The notes below the pieces were generated by a model. That model was not told where the DNA came from and ran no database searches. It saw only the letters and a program-made list of their open reading frames with translations. A program made the translations under genes and the position numbers. Source: Clavaria fumosa (Eukaryota; Basidiomycota; Agaricomycetes; Agaricales; Clavariaceae). Taken from it: DNA of 64,000 nucleotides. The stretch is from assembly GCA_951802425.1 (NCBI GenBank), contig OX637803.1, positions 868,001-932,000 of the forward strand, written 5' to 3'. This document shows, in pieces, positions 24,052 to 34,928 of the stretch (within the stretch, counting starts at the first letter, position 1; each line of letters begins with the position of its first letter).

Positions 24052-24904
24052 TCACTGGAAGAAGGTGTAAGAGAGCACGACGTCGTCCAAATTTCGACAT
24101 GCCGGATCGTCTAGGAAATCCTTGTCAATGAAGAATAGAAGTGGCATATCCACCTCTTCTCCTGCCAGCAGTTTTTGCTCCTCAAAGCAGAAACATTGGA
24201 CTTTTGAGAAATAGGGCGCAATCTTTGAGAGACTCAGTTCAAGAGGACAAAAAGAGTACAAATACAAAACACGTACACGGTCTGGTGTGACATTATAAGT
24301 CGCAATCCCAATGACGTCCTGCGTCGAATTATTAACGGCCTTGTAAAAGGCAAGACTAGTTTCGCCTGGCAAAACGATGACGTATTTCTGCTGCGGCGTA
24401 AACGTCCAAGGCAGCTGCTTCGACGTGTCTGCGTTGAAATGGACCTTGATCTTCCGGGCCCCTTCGACCGGGACCAGACGCTCAGCCGAGAATTTACCAC
24501 TCCCCACCTGCGGCGTGCCAGCAAACCCCGTCGACGCGCAGAACATCCTGTACAGGGGAACGGACGCATACGAGATGCCAAGTGTCAGTATGATCTGCGT
24601 GCAAGCTTCAATCAAACGAGAGCGTGTGATAGGAGAACAACGCACGACAGCAGAGGTGTACATGAGCAGGGATCTATTCCGCGCCTTGTATACATCTCTT
24701 GCAGAGTAAAACTCCCCTAGCTTGCGAGGACGTGTCGAGAGTGGTGTTGGTCTGGTGGACAGAGGCCTCCCTTGAGCGCACAGCGTTATTGGCCTTATCC
24801 GGACGACGGCTCTGCGACATGGTATGCGTAGTGCTCTGATCTACCGTCAAATGGATTTGGGTTGCAGTTAGGGGACAAGATAGGCTCACAGCATGCCAGT
24901 GCAT
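24052..24904 (-). CDS. COX11: Cytochrome c oxidase copper chaperone COX11
   Basis: Mitochondrial inner-membrane protein that delivers copper to the CuB site of cytochrome oxidase. ATG 24904 followed by an intron (gtgagc...ggtag) gives MHWHA-IRALRIPCRRAVVRIR, an Arg-rich presequence with no acids. The body is GEFYSARDVYKARNRSLLMY, one membrane segment IILTLGISYASVPLYRMFC, then the Cu-binding domain ending FSKVQCFCFEEQKLLAGEEV, with the CFCF copper motif. A 54-nt intron (gtacgt...tcaaag) within the domain keeps the frame open when unspliced. Removing it joins NVTPDR to IAPYFSKVQ, as in the family. It ends in LSYTFFQ. Divergent from RMI1, 232 bp apart. Confidence 0.94.
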
Positions 24905-25136
24905 GGAAAAACGAGCGCGACGTTTGAGCAACCACGTGACTGCGGCAAATTCAGCATTCCATTTCTCCACTCCAACCTGAGTATTCCTATTCTCTTGGTT
25001 GGACTGGCGTCAGACCAAAGAGCTTCAAATCGTGAAATTTTCTATGAATTCCTTGCCAGAGCTGCCTCAAAGCGACTAACCAGCTCCGATCAGGCACGGC
25101 AGTGAGCGCGGTGCACTAGCTGATACCCGTGACCCC

Positions 25137-26669
25137 ATGCCCGCCCCCATCGAGGTGACGCGCTGGGTCGACGCGCACTACCCACGGCCCAAAGTGGCGC
25201 CCGAATGGCTGAGCGAGTGCTACAACTGGATCGTCGCGACCCACGGCCTTTCGGACAGCGCACGCGACCTCCCGGCCGTGCTCGAGCACGTCGAGATGCA
25301 GCTGCTCAACTCCGACCTGCGCGACTCGACGCTCCCCGCGACCGGCCTCCCGCGCGGCGTCGCGGCGTGGCAGAAGGCGTGTCTCCCCGGCGCCGGCGGT
25401 GGTGCAGGGGGCGTGCTCGTCGAGGTCGCGGCGCTGACGGAGATCGGAAACAGCGCGTTCAGCCTTATGCAGGTGCGCGAGCGGCGCATCGAGAGCGAGG
25501 GTGTGCTCGGGCTCGACGACGACGACGACGACGAGGACGACGCCAATGCTGGAGACGGGAATCGCACGAGGGCGCTGCCCAAGTATCCGCACAGTATGCT
25601 CAGGTTCGAGTTGACGGACGGGACGGTGACGATCCCGGCCATCGAGTACCGCCCGCTGCCCGAGCTTGAGCTCGGTGTCACGCCTCTTGGGTTCAAGGTG
25701 CGTCTCTCTACACCTTTCTGGCATAGATGTAACGTTGGACTTGTAGATGGTACTCAAAGGCACCCTTATTCGCGGCGGCACGGCCTTCCTCGAGCCTCAC
25801 ACGACGATCCTGAAGGGGGGCCGCAACGAAGACCGCGACAGGTTCAGAGACGAAGATTTCGTGCGGGGACTCAAGCTGCGATTAGGGTAGATTCCACGAT
25901 TCCTCTCGTAATCCAGCCCGTTCAACCTCTGCCATTCCACGACAGACAGGACCCAGGGCCCCCGCCGAGAGAAGAGGGCCCAGACGAGAATGCACGCCAA
26001 AACAACGCCGTCGTGTCTCCCCCACGACTCGCCGCCGCCGTCGCCACCACCAATACAGCACGCGTCCCTCCCCCCGCGCTCCCGGTGCCACCACCGTCCC
26101 CAGGCGCGGCTCACGCGCACGACGACGACGAGCTGCCGCGGCGCCGCAAGGTCCCGCAGACGCCCGTCCGGCCGCCAAGAGTGGAGATGGGCTCCAAGAC
26201 ACAGGCACGGTCGCCGTACTTCTCGGCGCTGCCCAACGCCGCCTCTTCCTCCTCCAAGCTAGAGACGCTGGCGCGCGAGCGCCTGCTCGCTCCCGCGCGC
26301 AGCGCGGCGCTGGTCATGCCTGAGGAAGGGGCGCGCTCCTCTGGAGAGGGCGCGCTGCCGCACGGAGACGCATCCTCGGAATACGAATACGGGGATGACA
26401 TTCTCATGGACGCGGCGTTTCTCGAGGACATCGAGGACATCGAGCGGGCCGAGCGAGCGGCGCAGTCACCGACGCAACCGCCGGCGCAGCTGCATAACGC
26501 CGTCTCGGCGAGTTTCATCCTCATCGACTCGGACTCCGAGCAGGAGGACAAGGAGAACGTGCCTCTCTCCTTGCGACGTGTGCGCCGGCGGACAGACGAC
26601 GGGGTGTCCATAGTGGCGAGTGAGGGGTCCATGGAGGACGTGATTGAGATTCCTTCGGATATAGAATGA
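25137..26669 (+). CDS. RMI1: RecQ-mediated genome instability protein 1 (RMI1)
   Basis: Partner of Top3 and the RecQ helicase in dissolving double Holliday junctions. ATG 25137. The N-terminal three-helix/OB domain reads VTRWVDAHYPRPKVAPEWL, MQLLNSDLRDSTLPATGLPR, SAFSLMQVRERRIES, and PKYPHSMLRFELTDG. An intron (gtgcgt...ttgtag) joins GVTPLGFK to MVLKGTLIRGGTAFLEP. A second (gtagat...cgacag) joins LKLRLG to QDPGPPPREEG. The C-terminal half is disordered and Pro/acid-rich, ending IVASEGSMEDVIEIPSDIE. A nine-Asp/Glu run (25517-25546) interrupts the OB fold as an insertion. Without the introns the frame stays open but gives unrelated sequence. Confidence 0.88.
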   Translation: MPAPIEVTRWVDAHYPRPKVAPEWLSECYNWIVATHGLSDSARDLPAVLEHVEMQLLNSDLRDSTLPATGLPRGVAAWQKACLPGAGGGAGGVLVEVAALTEIGNSAFSLMQVRERRIESEGVLGLDDDDDDEDDANAGDGNRTRALPKYPHSMLRFELTDGTVTIPAIEYRPLPELELGVTPLGFKVRLSTPFWHRCNVGLVDGTQRHPYSRRHGLPRASHDDPEGGPQRRPRQVQRRRFRAGTQAAIRVDSTIPLVIQPVQPLPFHDRQDPGPPPREEGPDENARQNNAVVSPPRLAAAVATTNTARVPPPALPVPPPSPGAAHAHDDDELPRRRKVPQTPVRPPRVEMGSKTQARSPYFSALPNAASSSSKLETLARERLLAPARSAALVMPEEGARSSGEGALPHGDASSEYEYGDDILMDAAFLEDIEDIERAERAAQSPTQPPAQLHNAVSASFILIDSDSEQEDKENVPLSLRRVRRRTDDGVSIVASEGSMEDVIEIPSDIE

Positions 26670-26776
26670 ATGGATGCCGCCCCGTTATGGCTGAGTAGTT
26701 CAACGCTTTGGTGATTGAGTGTGGAAGGTCATACAGAATGAGTTATAAGGTAGACACCATGCACGCAGAAGTATCG

Positions 26777-27837
26777 TCATCCCAAGACATTGACTTTTGT
26801 TTTCCTCTTCTTCTTGCCGCTGGAAGCGAAAGAACGCCATGAGTCGACGCGTTGCTCGCGGTTTGCTGTGAAAGTAGATCTAGCTCGCCCTACCCAGAAA
26901 GTCCAAAAACACATGGAAGACTGACCTTCCCATAACTTGTCCTCTTCGGCTTTACGTTTCCTCTGCGCATCTTCGTCTTCCTTCTTCTTGGCCTCGAGAC
27001 CTTCATTCGCAAGATTCATCTTGATAGCTCTATTACAGAGGGACACCCGTCAGAACACGAATCCCCAAAGAAACGACGACGACCACTCGCTTCCGCCGGC
27101 GCAGCTCCTCGTCAATCAAAAGATGCTTCGCCTTGTCGCGGAGCTGCTGGGTCCAGTCCGGCATCAGCTTCTTGACGGCGGGGTCCGTCGGGGGCGTCGA
27201 GGCGGGGAGGCCGTGCGACTTGAGGAGGTCAGCGCGGGCAATGGCTATGATGGCGTCCAGGTCCGCGCGCTTGGCTGGGTCAGAGATGTCGGCTTCGGCC
27301 TGACGGACAAGAGAGAAGAAGAAGAAGACAAAAGGGGGGGGGTTAGTGTCGGCCTGCCGAGGAATCGGGGAATGCACCTTTTTGAGCAGATCGAACGCCT
27401 CTGGGGCGCGTGCGTGCGGGCATTTGTCCGGGTGGATGACTACGAAAAAGGAGTCAGTTGTGTGTGCGGCCGCGCAGCAGAGAAGGGCCCCCCAGACGCA
27501 CAGAGCGAGAGCTGGCGGAACCGTTTCTTGACGTCTTCCTGCGGGATCGTGTCTTCCACGTCTAGAATATGGTACGGGCTGGGACGCAGTTGGGGGGGCA
27601 GGCAGGCGTCAGCGACTCGTACGGGAGAACGGAATGGGGGGGGGGTGGGGGAGAGGGAGATGCGCACTTGAGCTTGAACGCCTTCAGGATGCGTTCCACC
27701 TCGAGTTCGCGCTGCAGCGCGGTGGCCTCGCGGTTGAGCAGCTTCTCGAGCTCCTCGCCGTCGACGGGCGCGGGGGCGGCGGACGTGGAAGGCGACGGGG
27801 CAGGGGCGGAAGCAGGAGCAGGAGGAGAGGGCGACAT
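26777..27837 (-). CDS. DnaJ-domain protein, DNAJC8/Spf31-like
   Basis: J-domain protein resembling DNAJC8, a spliceosome-associated co-chaperone. Start ATG 27837 (Pro/Ala-rich leader). ELEKLLNREATALQRELEV follows, then after introns PYHILDVEDTIPQEDVKKRF and VIHPDKCPHARAPEAF, whose HPD is the Hsp70-activating tripeptide. The rest reads AEADISDPAKRADLDAIIAI, HLLIDEELRRRK and a Lys/Glu-rich helix (LEAKKKEDEDAQRKRKAEE). It ends EQRVDSWRSFASSGKKKRK. Five introns, some under 60 nt, are needed. Convergent with RMI1 (107 bp apart) and divergent from the next gene (163 bp). Confidence 0.88.
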
Positions 27838-28000
27838 TTTTGCTGGCCTGGTTGCTGAGCACTGAAATTACATTATTTCATTTTACAGGCCTTTGTGTGG
27901 CCGAGTTGTCCCGTCCAAGGCAAGGCAGGTGAGGTCTCTGTACAACTGTTCTACGACCACAACAACCCGCCCCTCACCGCGCTCGCCTCCTCGCAAGCCC

Positions 28001-28345
28001 ATGGCGATGTGGAGCACCATCCTCGGCTTCTCCCTCTGGGGGCTCGCCTCGCGGGTCGGCCAGCTCGGCATCCAAAAGCGTCCCCTCATGTCCAGTACGT
28101 CCCTCACCCCCCACCAAATCCGCACCGACAAGCACCACTGACGCACCACACGACCAGACCCCGCAGGCCACCTCCTCGCGGTGGGCGTCTTCGGGTACCT
28201 CGGGTACTGGGCGCACCGCTGGGACATGCGCGCGCAGGCCCTCATCGCCGAGAAGCAGCTCGAGATCCAGCAGCGCCAGAGCCGGCTCGCCGCCGCGCGC
28301 GAGCGCGCCGCCCTCGAGGCCGAGGCCGCCGACACCCGCGCCTGA
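28001..28345 (+). CDS. Small mitochondrial membrane protein, complex I 14-kDa-like
   Basis: About 92 residues in two exons. ATG 28001 gives MAMWSTILGFSLWGLASRVG, then KRPLMS. An intron (gtacgt...gaccag) follows, then NPAGHLLAVGVFGYLGYWAH, a second hydrophobic segment, and a charged helix with KQLEIQQRQSRLAAARE. Two hydrophobic helices plus a charged coiled tail resemble the small fungal complex I subunits (14-kDa/NDUFC2-like family). I am moderately sure of the family, less of the exact subunit. Divergent from the DNAJC8-like gene. Confidence 0.55.
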
Positions 28346-30144
28346 CGCGTGAAAGTAGAGAGTAGAGAGTGTGTATGTGCCTTTTTTTGTTGGATTCGGC
28401 ACTCTGGGGAGGTTTCATTTTGAGTCGTTGCATTTCTCTTGTGCTTGTAATTTTTTCCTTTGTCTTCTGTGCTCCCTTTGCATGGTTCACGAGTGAGGAG
28501 TGCTTATCCCTTTATCCCCGCTGCCCCTCTTCCCGACTGACGACATTGTCCAGGTTTGCCGAGAATACATACCGCATCTATCCCAAAAATCCATTCACAA
28601 GACCCCACACAAGCAAAAGAAACGAGAGCATTTAATTCCGTTCAAAACTCTTAACACAAACCCGGAGGCGACAGCAGCAACAGGAGGGGAAAAAAGCAAC
28701 TCCAAGGGTGATACAAGGATATTAAGAATCGAACGGATGAAAAATGAAACAATATAAGGCATTGAATGAAGGAGAAAATCAAAAAAGTGGATAAAGCATA
28801 TATAGGCAACGGTGAAATTTAAAAGCGACCGACAAGCGAGCATCTACGAGTTATACACAACGCAAGTCTTGGGCAAGAAAGATCGAAAGGCAAAAAAAAA
28901 GCCGATAAATCAACGTTGAATATACACTCACTCCTCGAGAGCGGGGCTAAGAAAACGAAACAAAAAATATACAAAAAATATGAAAAGAATAAACAGCGAA
29001 AGCACCAGGGAGGGGCAAAGGAACGAGTAGCATGGTGCAAGAAAGAAAAGAAAAAAAAAACACAATAAATCCCGAGGTAAAAAAAAGATATGAGAGATAT
29101 ACGGTTCCGTCCTTGGGTTCCAGCCCGGGGGTAGGATACAAGTTTGAGATTTAACAGCCGGAGGAGTAGGGGTGGGTGTGGAGAAAGACTCTGAAACAGC
29201 AAGGGACTACATTGGGGTTGAGCGAGCGAGTGGATGGGTGGGGTGAGGGGAGGAGTGCGACTACAACCCCCGAAGCCGGCCAAATGGGCGAGTAAACGAG
29301 CGAGCGAGCAGCGGTAACGTCGAGCAAGAAACGAGACGATGGCTTGGATAATACACGTATACATATAAGACAAGTGTGGGTGTGAAACCGGGTTATCAGA
29401 AAGAGCGACGTCAGCGGTAACGGTGATCCCGCGCGCAAAACGGGTGGGAGGGGGGGAAAACGCGCGGCGTTTCCGAATTGGTTCCGTAGGAGTGAGAAGA
29501 TGAGCTGGCAACGAGCGTGTGGGGATAGAAAGTCGGTCGCGCCAACTTTCTGAGCACAAAGAGTGTGTATGATTGGAAGGTGCCGGAAGGCAGAAAGGCG
29601 TACCAGAAGGCGACTCCATTGCAATCGCCATTGCCATCGCCATTGTCGTCCCGGTTCCAGTTCCAGGTGTAAACAAGCAAAAAAAGAGCCCCCGCCAAAT
29701 TTCCAAGAAGCAAGCCAACGAGCCATTTCAACGATCCCGATCCTGATTCGATTCGACGGACGGGAGCCGAGAGAGCAAAACCGGCAGGTATCTCAGAAGA
29801 CGCAAACGATGGGGGTGACGAGGGTGTATCAGGGAGGAGGGAGGCGGGAGGCGGGGAGAGAAGGGTTGAGAACGAGCGTGGTCAGGGGCGACGCGAAAAC
29901 TTGCGAGCCCGGCGGGGAAACGTGCAAAACGAGTGGCGGACGGCAGCGATGATTCCATCGGCGTAAAAAAAAAAAGGGCATCGTCGAGCAGAAAGGAAAC
30001 AGAGGAGCCATAGAAGAAACAAGGGGAAAAAAAAAGCACCAATCAAAGCAGAGGGTAGAGGCGTCCAGAAGGTCGAAAAGGGGGAGCCAAAACCCAACAG
30101 CAAAAAGCCTCGACAAAATGTGGGTGTGGGGAAGAGCGCCGCGC
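28346..30144. other. 1.8-kb gene-free, purine-biased stretch
   Basis: The + strand is strongly A/G-rich with many A-runs (e.g. 29040-29070, 29970-30040). As a result the minus strand gives long Phe/Leu/Ser-rich open frames (one near 28819-29718) that look like composition artefacts. A short GCCATC-type repeat lies at 29610-29650. Probably the 3' untranslated and intergenic region between two convergent genes. Confidence 0.45.
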
Positions 30145-32840
30145 TCACTGCAGCTGGAACGCGCTGTCCAGCCCCGCACATCCTCCAAGCAACGTCGGTC
30201 CCGCATGCTCAAACTCCTCCGTCGTCCCCACCGCCCCCATCTCCGCGTCCTCCACCCCACCCCCAGCGCCTCCAGCACCTCCGCCAAACCCAGCACCACC
30301 CGCAAGCACACCCGAACCATCACCGCCAGACGCAGAAGCAGACGCCGGCGCAGGCAGGCTCCCAAAGGAGATCCGCCGCGCCGGGTCCCGCGCAAAGCTC
30401 GTCGCCCGTATGCGCCGCAGTTTCCGCGCCATCGCGCTCGCCGCCGTCGTCGGACACGTGCACGTCGGCGTCAGGGGAGGCGTCGCAACTGGCGACGAGG
30501 GCGATGCACACGACGTGGCCGAACACTCCACAACGGCGGGCAGCCCAGGCGGGGCCATCCTCATCGCTTGCGGCTGCTGCTGTTGCTGTTGTTGTTGCCG
30601 TTGCTGTTGCTGTTGCTGCTGCTGCCGATAATGGTGCTGATGCTGATGCTGCGGGGGCAACGGCGGCAACGGCGGCAACTCCGCGTCAAAAATGCCTGCG
30701 TTCCGCTGCACCACGCGCTTTCCCTTCCTCGCCACCAGCCCCGCCCCAACCGCCGTCGGCGCACTCGTCGTCCTCGCCCTTGCCGTCGGCCCGCTCGTCT
30801 TCCGCGTGCGCGGCTTCACAGGCGAAGCAGGCACCGCAGCCGCACCGTCCACCGCCATCCGTACCTCGTCCTCCTCGTCGCGGCCGTCATAGACGTAGTC
30901 ATAACGGTGTCCCCCGCCCGCCCGCACCGCAGGCGGCGCAGACGCGTGCTTCGTCCGCCTGACCTTCTTCACCGTCCACAGCCGCTCCTTCTCTTCCTCG
31001 TCCGACGACGGGCATCCACACGCCGCCAGCGCCAACGCCGCCGCCTCCGTCTCCGCATCCCCGCCAGCACCAGCACCAGCATGCCCAGCGCCAGCACCCC
31101 TACGCGGCACAGCAGCAGCAGCGGCAGCAACAGCCTCGATCTTCTCCGCCGCCTCCCGGTACACACCCGCCACGACGCCATACGTCGGCGCCCGCTTGAA
31201 CGACTGCTTCTTCCAAAACGAACCCCCGCCCCCGCCAGCGGCCATCGTGCTCAGCGACGGCGCGCAGAACGACTCCGCGCGCCGCAGCACCCGCGCCGTG
31301 GGCTGTGCGTGGTGCGTTGATGCCGCGCCGGGCGTCGCAGGAACCGTCTTCGCACGCGTTTCCACTATGGCAGGCGGCGGACGCAGCAGCTCCGCGGGGA
31401 CACACATTGCCTCGCGCGATGACGCCGACGCCGACGACGACAACGACGAGGTCGACGTGTTGTTATTGTTGTTATTATTCCCACCGTGCGCGTGCGCCAG
31501 CACTGACGACACGCACCGCCGAAGCGACTTGGGCCGGCGCCCCGCGGCGGCGCCGTCCTCAAATGTCGAGGTCGACGCCGAGGACGACACGGACAGCGCA
31601 GTGGACGACGAGCTCGAGTGCAGCGTCGACGAGCTCGGCGTCGACACCGCGTTCAGCGGGCGCGAGGACAGCGGGGACAGCGACGCGGGCAGGTGTGATG
31701 GCTGCAGCCGCCTGGACGCGTGGTGCGTCAGTGGGCGGGCTCGGTTCGTTGGAGGGAAGGAGGGGAGACGTACCGGTTAGTGCTCTCTGTGATTCTGATA
31801 TCGGGCCTATCAAGGTGCATGGCATCCCCTCTGTTCGCGGCCGGAGCCGTTGTCTGCTGACGTTGCTGCAGTGGACGCCTCGTGTTCGCGTTCGCGCTTG
31901 CGTTCGAGCCCGAGCGGGTGTCATGACCATTGTGATGATGATGGCTGTGGTTGTGGTTCTGCTGATAATGGTGCTGGTGGTGCTGGTTTTGGTGACCATG
32001 GCCCGACGCCAAGTTCGTCGTCGGCTGCAACACCTCTGACACATACTCGTCCACCTCTCCCTCCGCCTCCAGTATCCGCCTCCTCTGCCGCGTCTTTCCG
32101 CCTCCCGCAACGGCCGGGTTCCCCTCCTTCTCCGCACGCGTCCGCGCCAGCTCCACCAGCTTTGCCCGCGTCGCGCGCACTGAGTGCGGCCACTCCTCTG
32201 GCCCCTTCGCCTGCGCGACCCCGCGCGCGATCTTGTCCAGCAGGTTCGAAGGCGGCACCGGCCCGTTGAACGGCGTTAGCAGATGCGACGGGAGCGCGTC
32301 GAGCGTCTGTGCACCCAGCGACACGGCGTCAGTACGAAAATACGTGATACACACGAACGGCGAGGGGAAAAGAGCACGCACGCGCAAGAGCAGGAGCATC
32401 TGATCCGACTTCCACTCCCACTCCTTCTGCTCCCCCGCGGCGCCGCGATTCGAACTGTTCCAGCTGTTCCAGCTGTCTGCGCTCTTCCGGTTGCCCGCCG
32501 TACCGCCGCCCCCTCCCGAGAAGAACAGGAACGCGGGGAAGCCCGGGCCGCCCGAATTACGCGGCGTGCGCGGGGACGAGACGGACAGCGCGGAGGTGAC
32601 GGGCGAGCTGAGCGGGGGCAGAGGGGAGGACGTGGGTGGGGTGGGCGTGCTTGTGGCCGTGGCCGTGGTGTTAGTATTGCCTGTGTTGGTGTTGGTGTTA
32701 GTATCTATTGAGGGTGTGGTGTTCGTGGTGGTGGTGGTGGTGGCCACGTTGAAGGCAGTGTTAAGAGCGGGCGCGCTAGGCTTGGCTCCACGTGCGCTCG
32801 CGCGCGTCGCGGACGACGACGACCACCGACCAGTAAACAT
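30145..32840 (-). CDS. Large low-complexity protein, unrecognised
   Basis: About 850 residues, GC-rich, function unknown. Start ATG 32840 (MFTGRWSSSSATRASARG). A Thr/Asn-rich tract follows, then Trp/Asn/Ser (SWNSWNSSN). A 75-nt intron (gtgcgt...gcacag, near 32310-32390) joins MLLLLR to TLDALPSHLLTPFNGPVPPS. Next comes the only globular-looking part: NLLDKIARGVAQAKGPEEWP and ATRAKLVELARTRAEKEG. Then a His/Asn/Gln run (31920-32000), a second intron near 31715-31775, and a Ser/Ala/Gly-rich C-terminal half with polyQ (30572-30626). It ends FEHAGPTLLGG...SAFQLQ. The conserved-looking 60-residue block suggests a real Agaricomycete family; the role cannot be inferred. Confidence 0.65.
30572..30626 (-). 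repeat. CAG/CAA microsatellite encoding polyglutamine
   Basis: Interrupted trinucleotide run on the minus strand encoding Gln (two runs of eight separated by Arg) inside the low-complexity gene. Likely length-variable. Confidence 0.85.
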
Positions 32841-33657
32841 GCGTCAACGATATCGCGGATGTGGATCCTTGTTGGTTTCTGGGTGCTCGTTGTTTCTCTC
32901 TGTTGTTTTTTATCCCGCGCGTCTGCGTTTTCTCTCTAGCGAAGTTGTCTTTCAGACGGTGGTCCCCCCTCGGATCTGTTCGGTCTTCCGGAGTGGTTCG
33001 TTGTTCGTTGCACGTTGCTTCGACGACAGGACAGCGACTGGGGGTACGTGTAAGCTGAGAGTCTACCCCGTTTGAATCGCGAGCGACAATAACGACAGCG
33101 AAGTCTAGAGACAACAAACAAGAAGAAGAAGAAGGAGAGAGAGAGAGAGAAGAACCGTGTCCCCAACAACCGCGCAGAGAGAAGAGTCAAAACACTTGTA
33201 AACAATATACCAAACAATACACAATAGTCATATTTCGGAGTTTTAAATCGTCGGAGTTACAATAAACACGAAACGACCGGCCCTAAATGCTGCCATTTAT
33301 GGATGGCTCAACGCTCAGGCTCGACGACGTGAAACGTGTTATGGTGATGAGGCAACGAGCGTGAGATAAGAGAACATCACGGCAGAGCAACCCAGCAACC
33401 ACGCACCTTCACATGATCCCATTTATGATCCATATTTATTGTCTTTTACTAGGAGGACAAGTGAACAGAGTGAATGAATAGGATTACCAACCAACATGCC
33501 TCTCCCACGAGGCTACACACGTCCAAAGCCACTGATTGGCCCGCTTTTTCTCACAGCAAAGCCACAAACAACGATCAGATCTCATCACTCACATTACAGT
33601 CTATATCAAATTCCGTATCGGGTGAAAAGTGAAGTTGCCACCCCACCAGCCTGCCCA
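32841..33657. other. Upstream region of low-complexity gene and 3' region of IWS1
   Basis: No coding frame of note. Contains a GAA/GA tract (33121-33153), which on the transcribed minus strand is a CT-rich run, as is frequent at fungal transcription starts. A repeated gttcg motif lies around 32985-33010. Confidence 0.4.
33121..33153 (-). promoter_or_regulatory. CT-rich tract upstream of the low-complexity gene
   Basis: A (GAA)n(GA)n run on the + strand, i.e. pyrimidine-rich on the minus strand, about 280 bp upstream of ATG 32840. CT-rich stretches commonly mark fungal core promoters. The regulatory reading is inference. Confidence 0.35.
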
Positions 33658-34928
33658 CTACTGTCGCGCCGTCATTCGCCTCGTCAAGCCCCTCAATCTC
33701 TCCGCGTTCTTTCTACGTCTCTCGATATCAACATCCACACTCGTGTCCCCGCGCACCAGCCCATCCTTCGGCGCGACAGTGTACATCCCCAGCTCACGCT
33801 GCGGGACAAGCACCGCGTTCTTCCTCACCCGATGCTTGTCACTCTCCTTGCCGCGCTCAATGATCGCCTTGAGCGTCTCGTGCTGCGGCTGGCTCGCCCC
33901 CGCGCCCTGGCCCGACGCCCCGCCACCCTCCGCATGCCCGTGGTGATGTTCGCGCGCCATAGGGATGACCCGATCGCGGTACGACGCACTGCGCTTAATG
34001 ATCGGCCTCGACCACACCGAGACGAGCTGGTCCGCCGCGCGCGCGACCTCCGCATTCACCCTCTTGCACTTGGTGTAGAACAGCACGACACGGCCGAGGC
34101 CGCTCTCCTTGAGCGCAGCGGCGTCGACGAACTCGAGACGGCGCAGCACCGTGAAGAGCTCGCGCTGGATGTTGAGGGCGGGGAGGGAGCGATCGGGGAG
34201 GGGCTCGAGGAAGCGACGGACGCCCTCAAGGAGGTTGTTGTCGACGATGGACTGGGCGAGGGACGCCTTACGGAGGACCTCCATGACCTGGGGGAGGAGA
34301 CGGAGTTTGGCGGTGGCGGGCATGCGGGCCTTGTTCGCGGTGTCGTCCTCGTCTGCCGCGCCGAGCATGGCGTCGCGCAAACGAGAGACCTCCTCGTCAG
34401 CGAAGCGGTCGAGGGCATCTTCGTCTGGATGGTCCTTTTTGCGTTTGCGGAGACGAGCGGTCTTTTTGGGCTTGAGGATGGCCTCGATTTGCATGTCAAT
34501 ACGGAGCTTGTTGGCTGGGCGGCATTAGACAGGATTCGTATTCATTGTGCTGAATGCATACCCTGCTCTGGGGGGAGGTCATCGAGGTTGATTTCTGAGA
34601 CGGAGGGTTTGCGTCTCCGTCGCTTGACAGGCGCTGTTGGACGTGTAACACGACGAGGTGGCTCGTTTTCATCCGCCTCTTCACCCACGTCTGTCCGACG
34701 TACGAAACGCTTTCTTTGTTTTGAAGGAGTAGTGTTATCGTGAACATACTCGTCGCCTGAGTCGCCCCCTTCTGAGGAATCCTCGTCTAGAACTGGTGAG
34801 TCTCGAGGTACTTGTTGTTGCTGCTGCTGTTGCTGTTGTTGTCTGATATCGTATTCATCGTCTGAGGATAGTTCAGAGTCTGAGCCACCAAAGATATCCC
34901 GTTCTAAGATGTGATGTTCTTTTGACAT
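33658..34928 (-). CDS. IWS1: Transcription elongation factor IWS1/Spn1
   Basis: Binds Spt6 and RNA polymerase II during elongation. Start ATG 34928 (MSKEHHILERDIFGGSDSE). An acidic, disordered N-terminus has a polyQ run (34812-34842) and a basic patch VKRRRRKPSVSEINLDDLPP. One intron near 34510-34560 follows. The C-terminal domain (33660-34500) is the TFIIS N-terminal/LW fold: LRLLPQVMEVLRKASLAQSI, NLLEGVRRFLEPLPDRSLPA, LNIQRELFTVLRRLEFV, GLGRVVLFYTKCKRVNAEV, LVSVWSRPIIKRSASYRD. It ends ERLRGLTRRMTARQ. Domain order and the DIFG-SDSE acidic motif are characteristic of the family. Confidence 0.93.

Noticed and set aside
25797..26632. Long GC-rich frames antisense to RMI1
   Set aside because: High GC produces open shadow frames on both strands; the sense frame has RMI1 motifs and sensible splice sites.
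28819..29718. 299-codon minus-strand open frame rich in Phe, Leu, Ser
   Set aside because: Composition follows directly from the purine-rich opposite strand; several overlapping frames look alike; no motif or splice logic.
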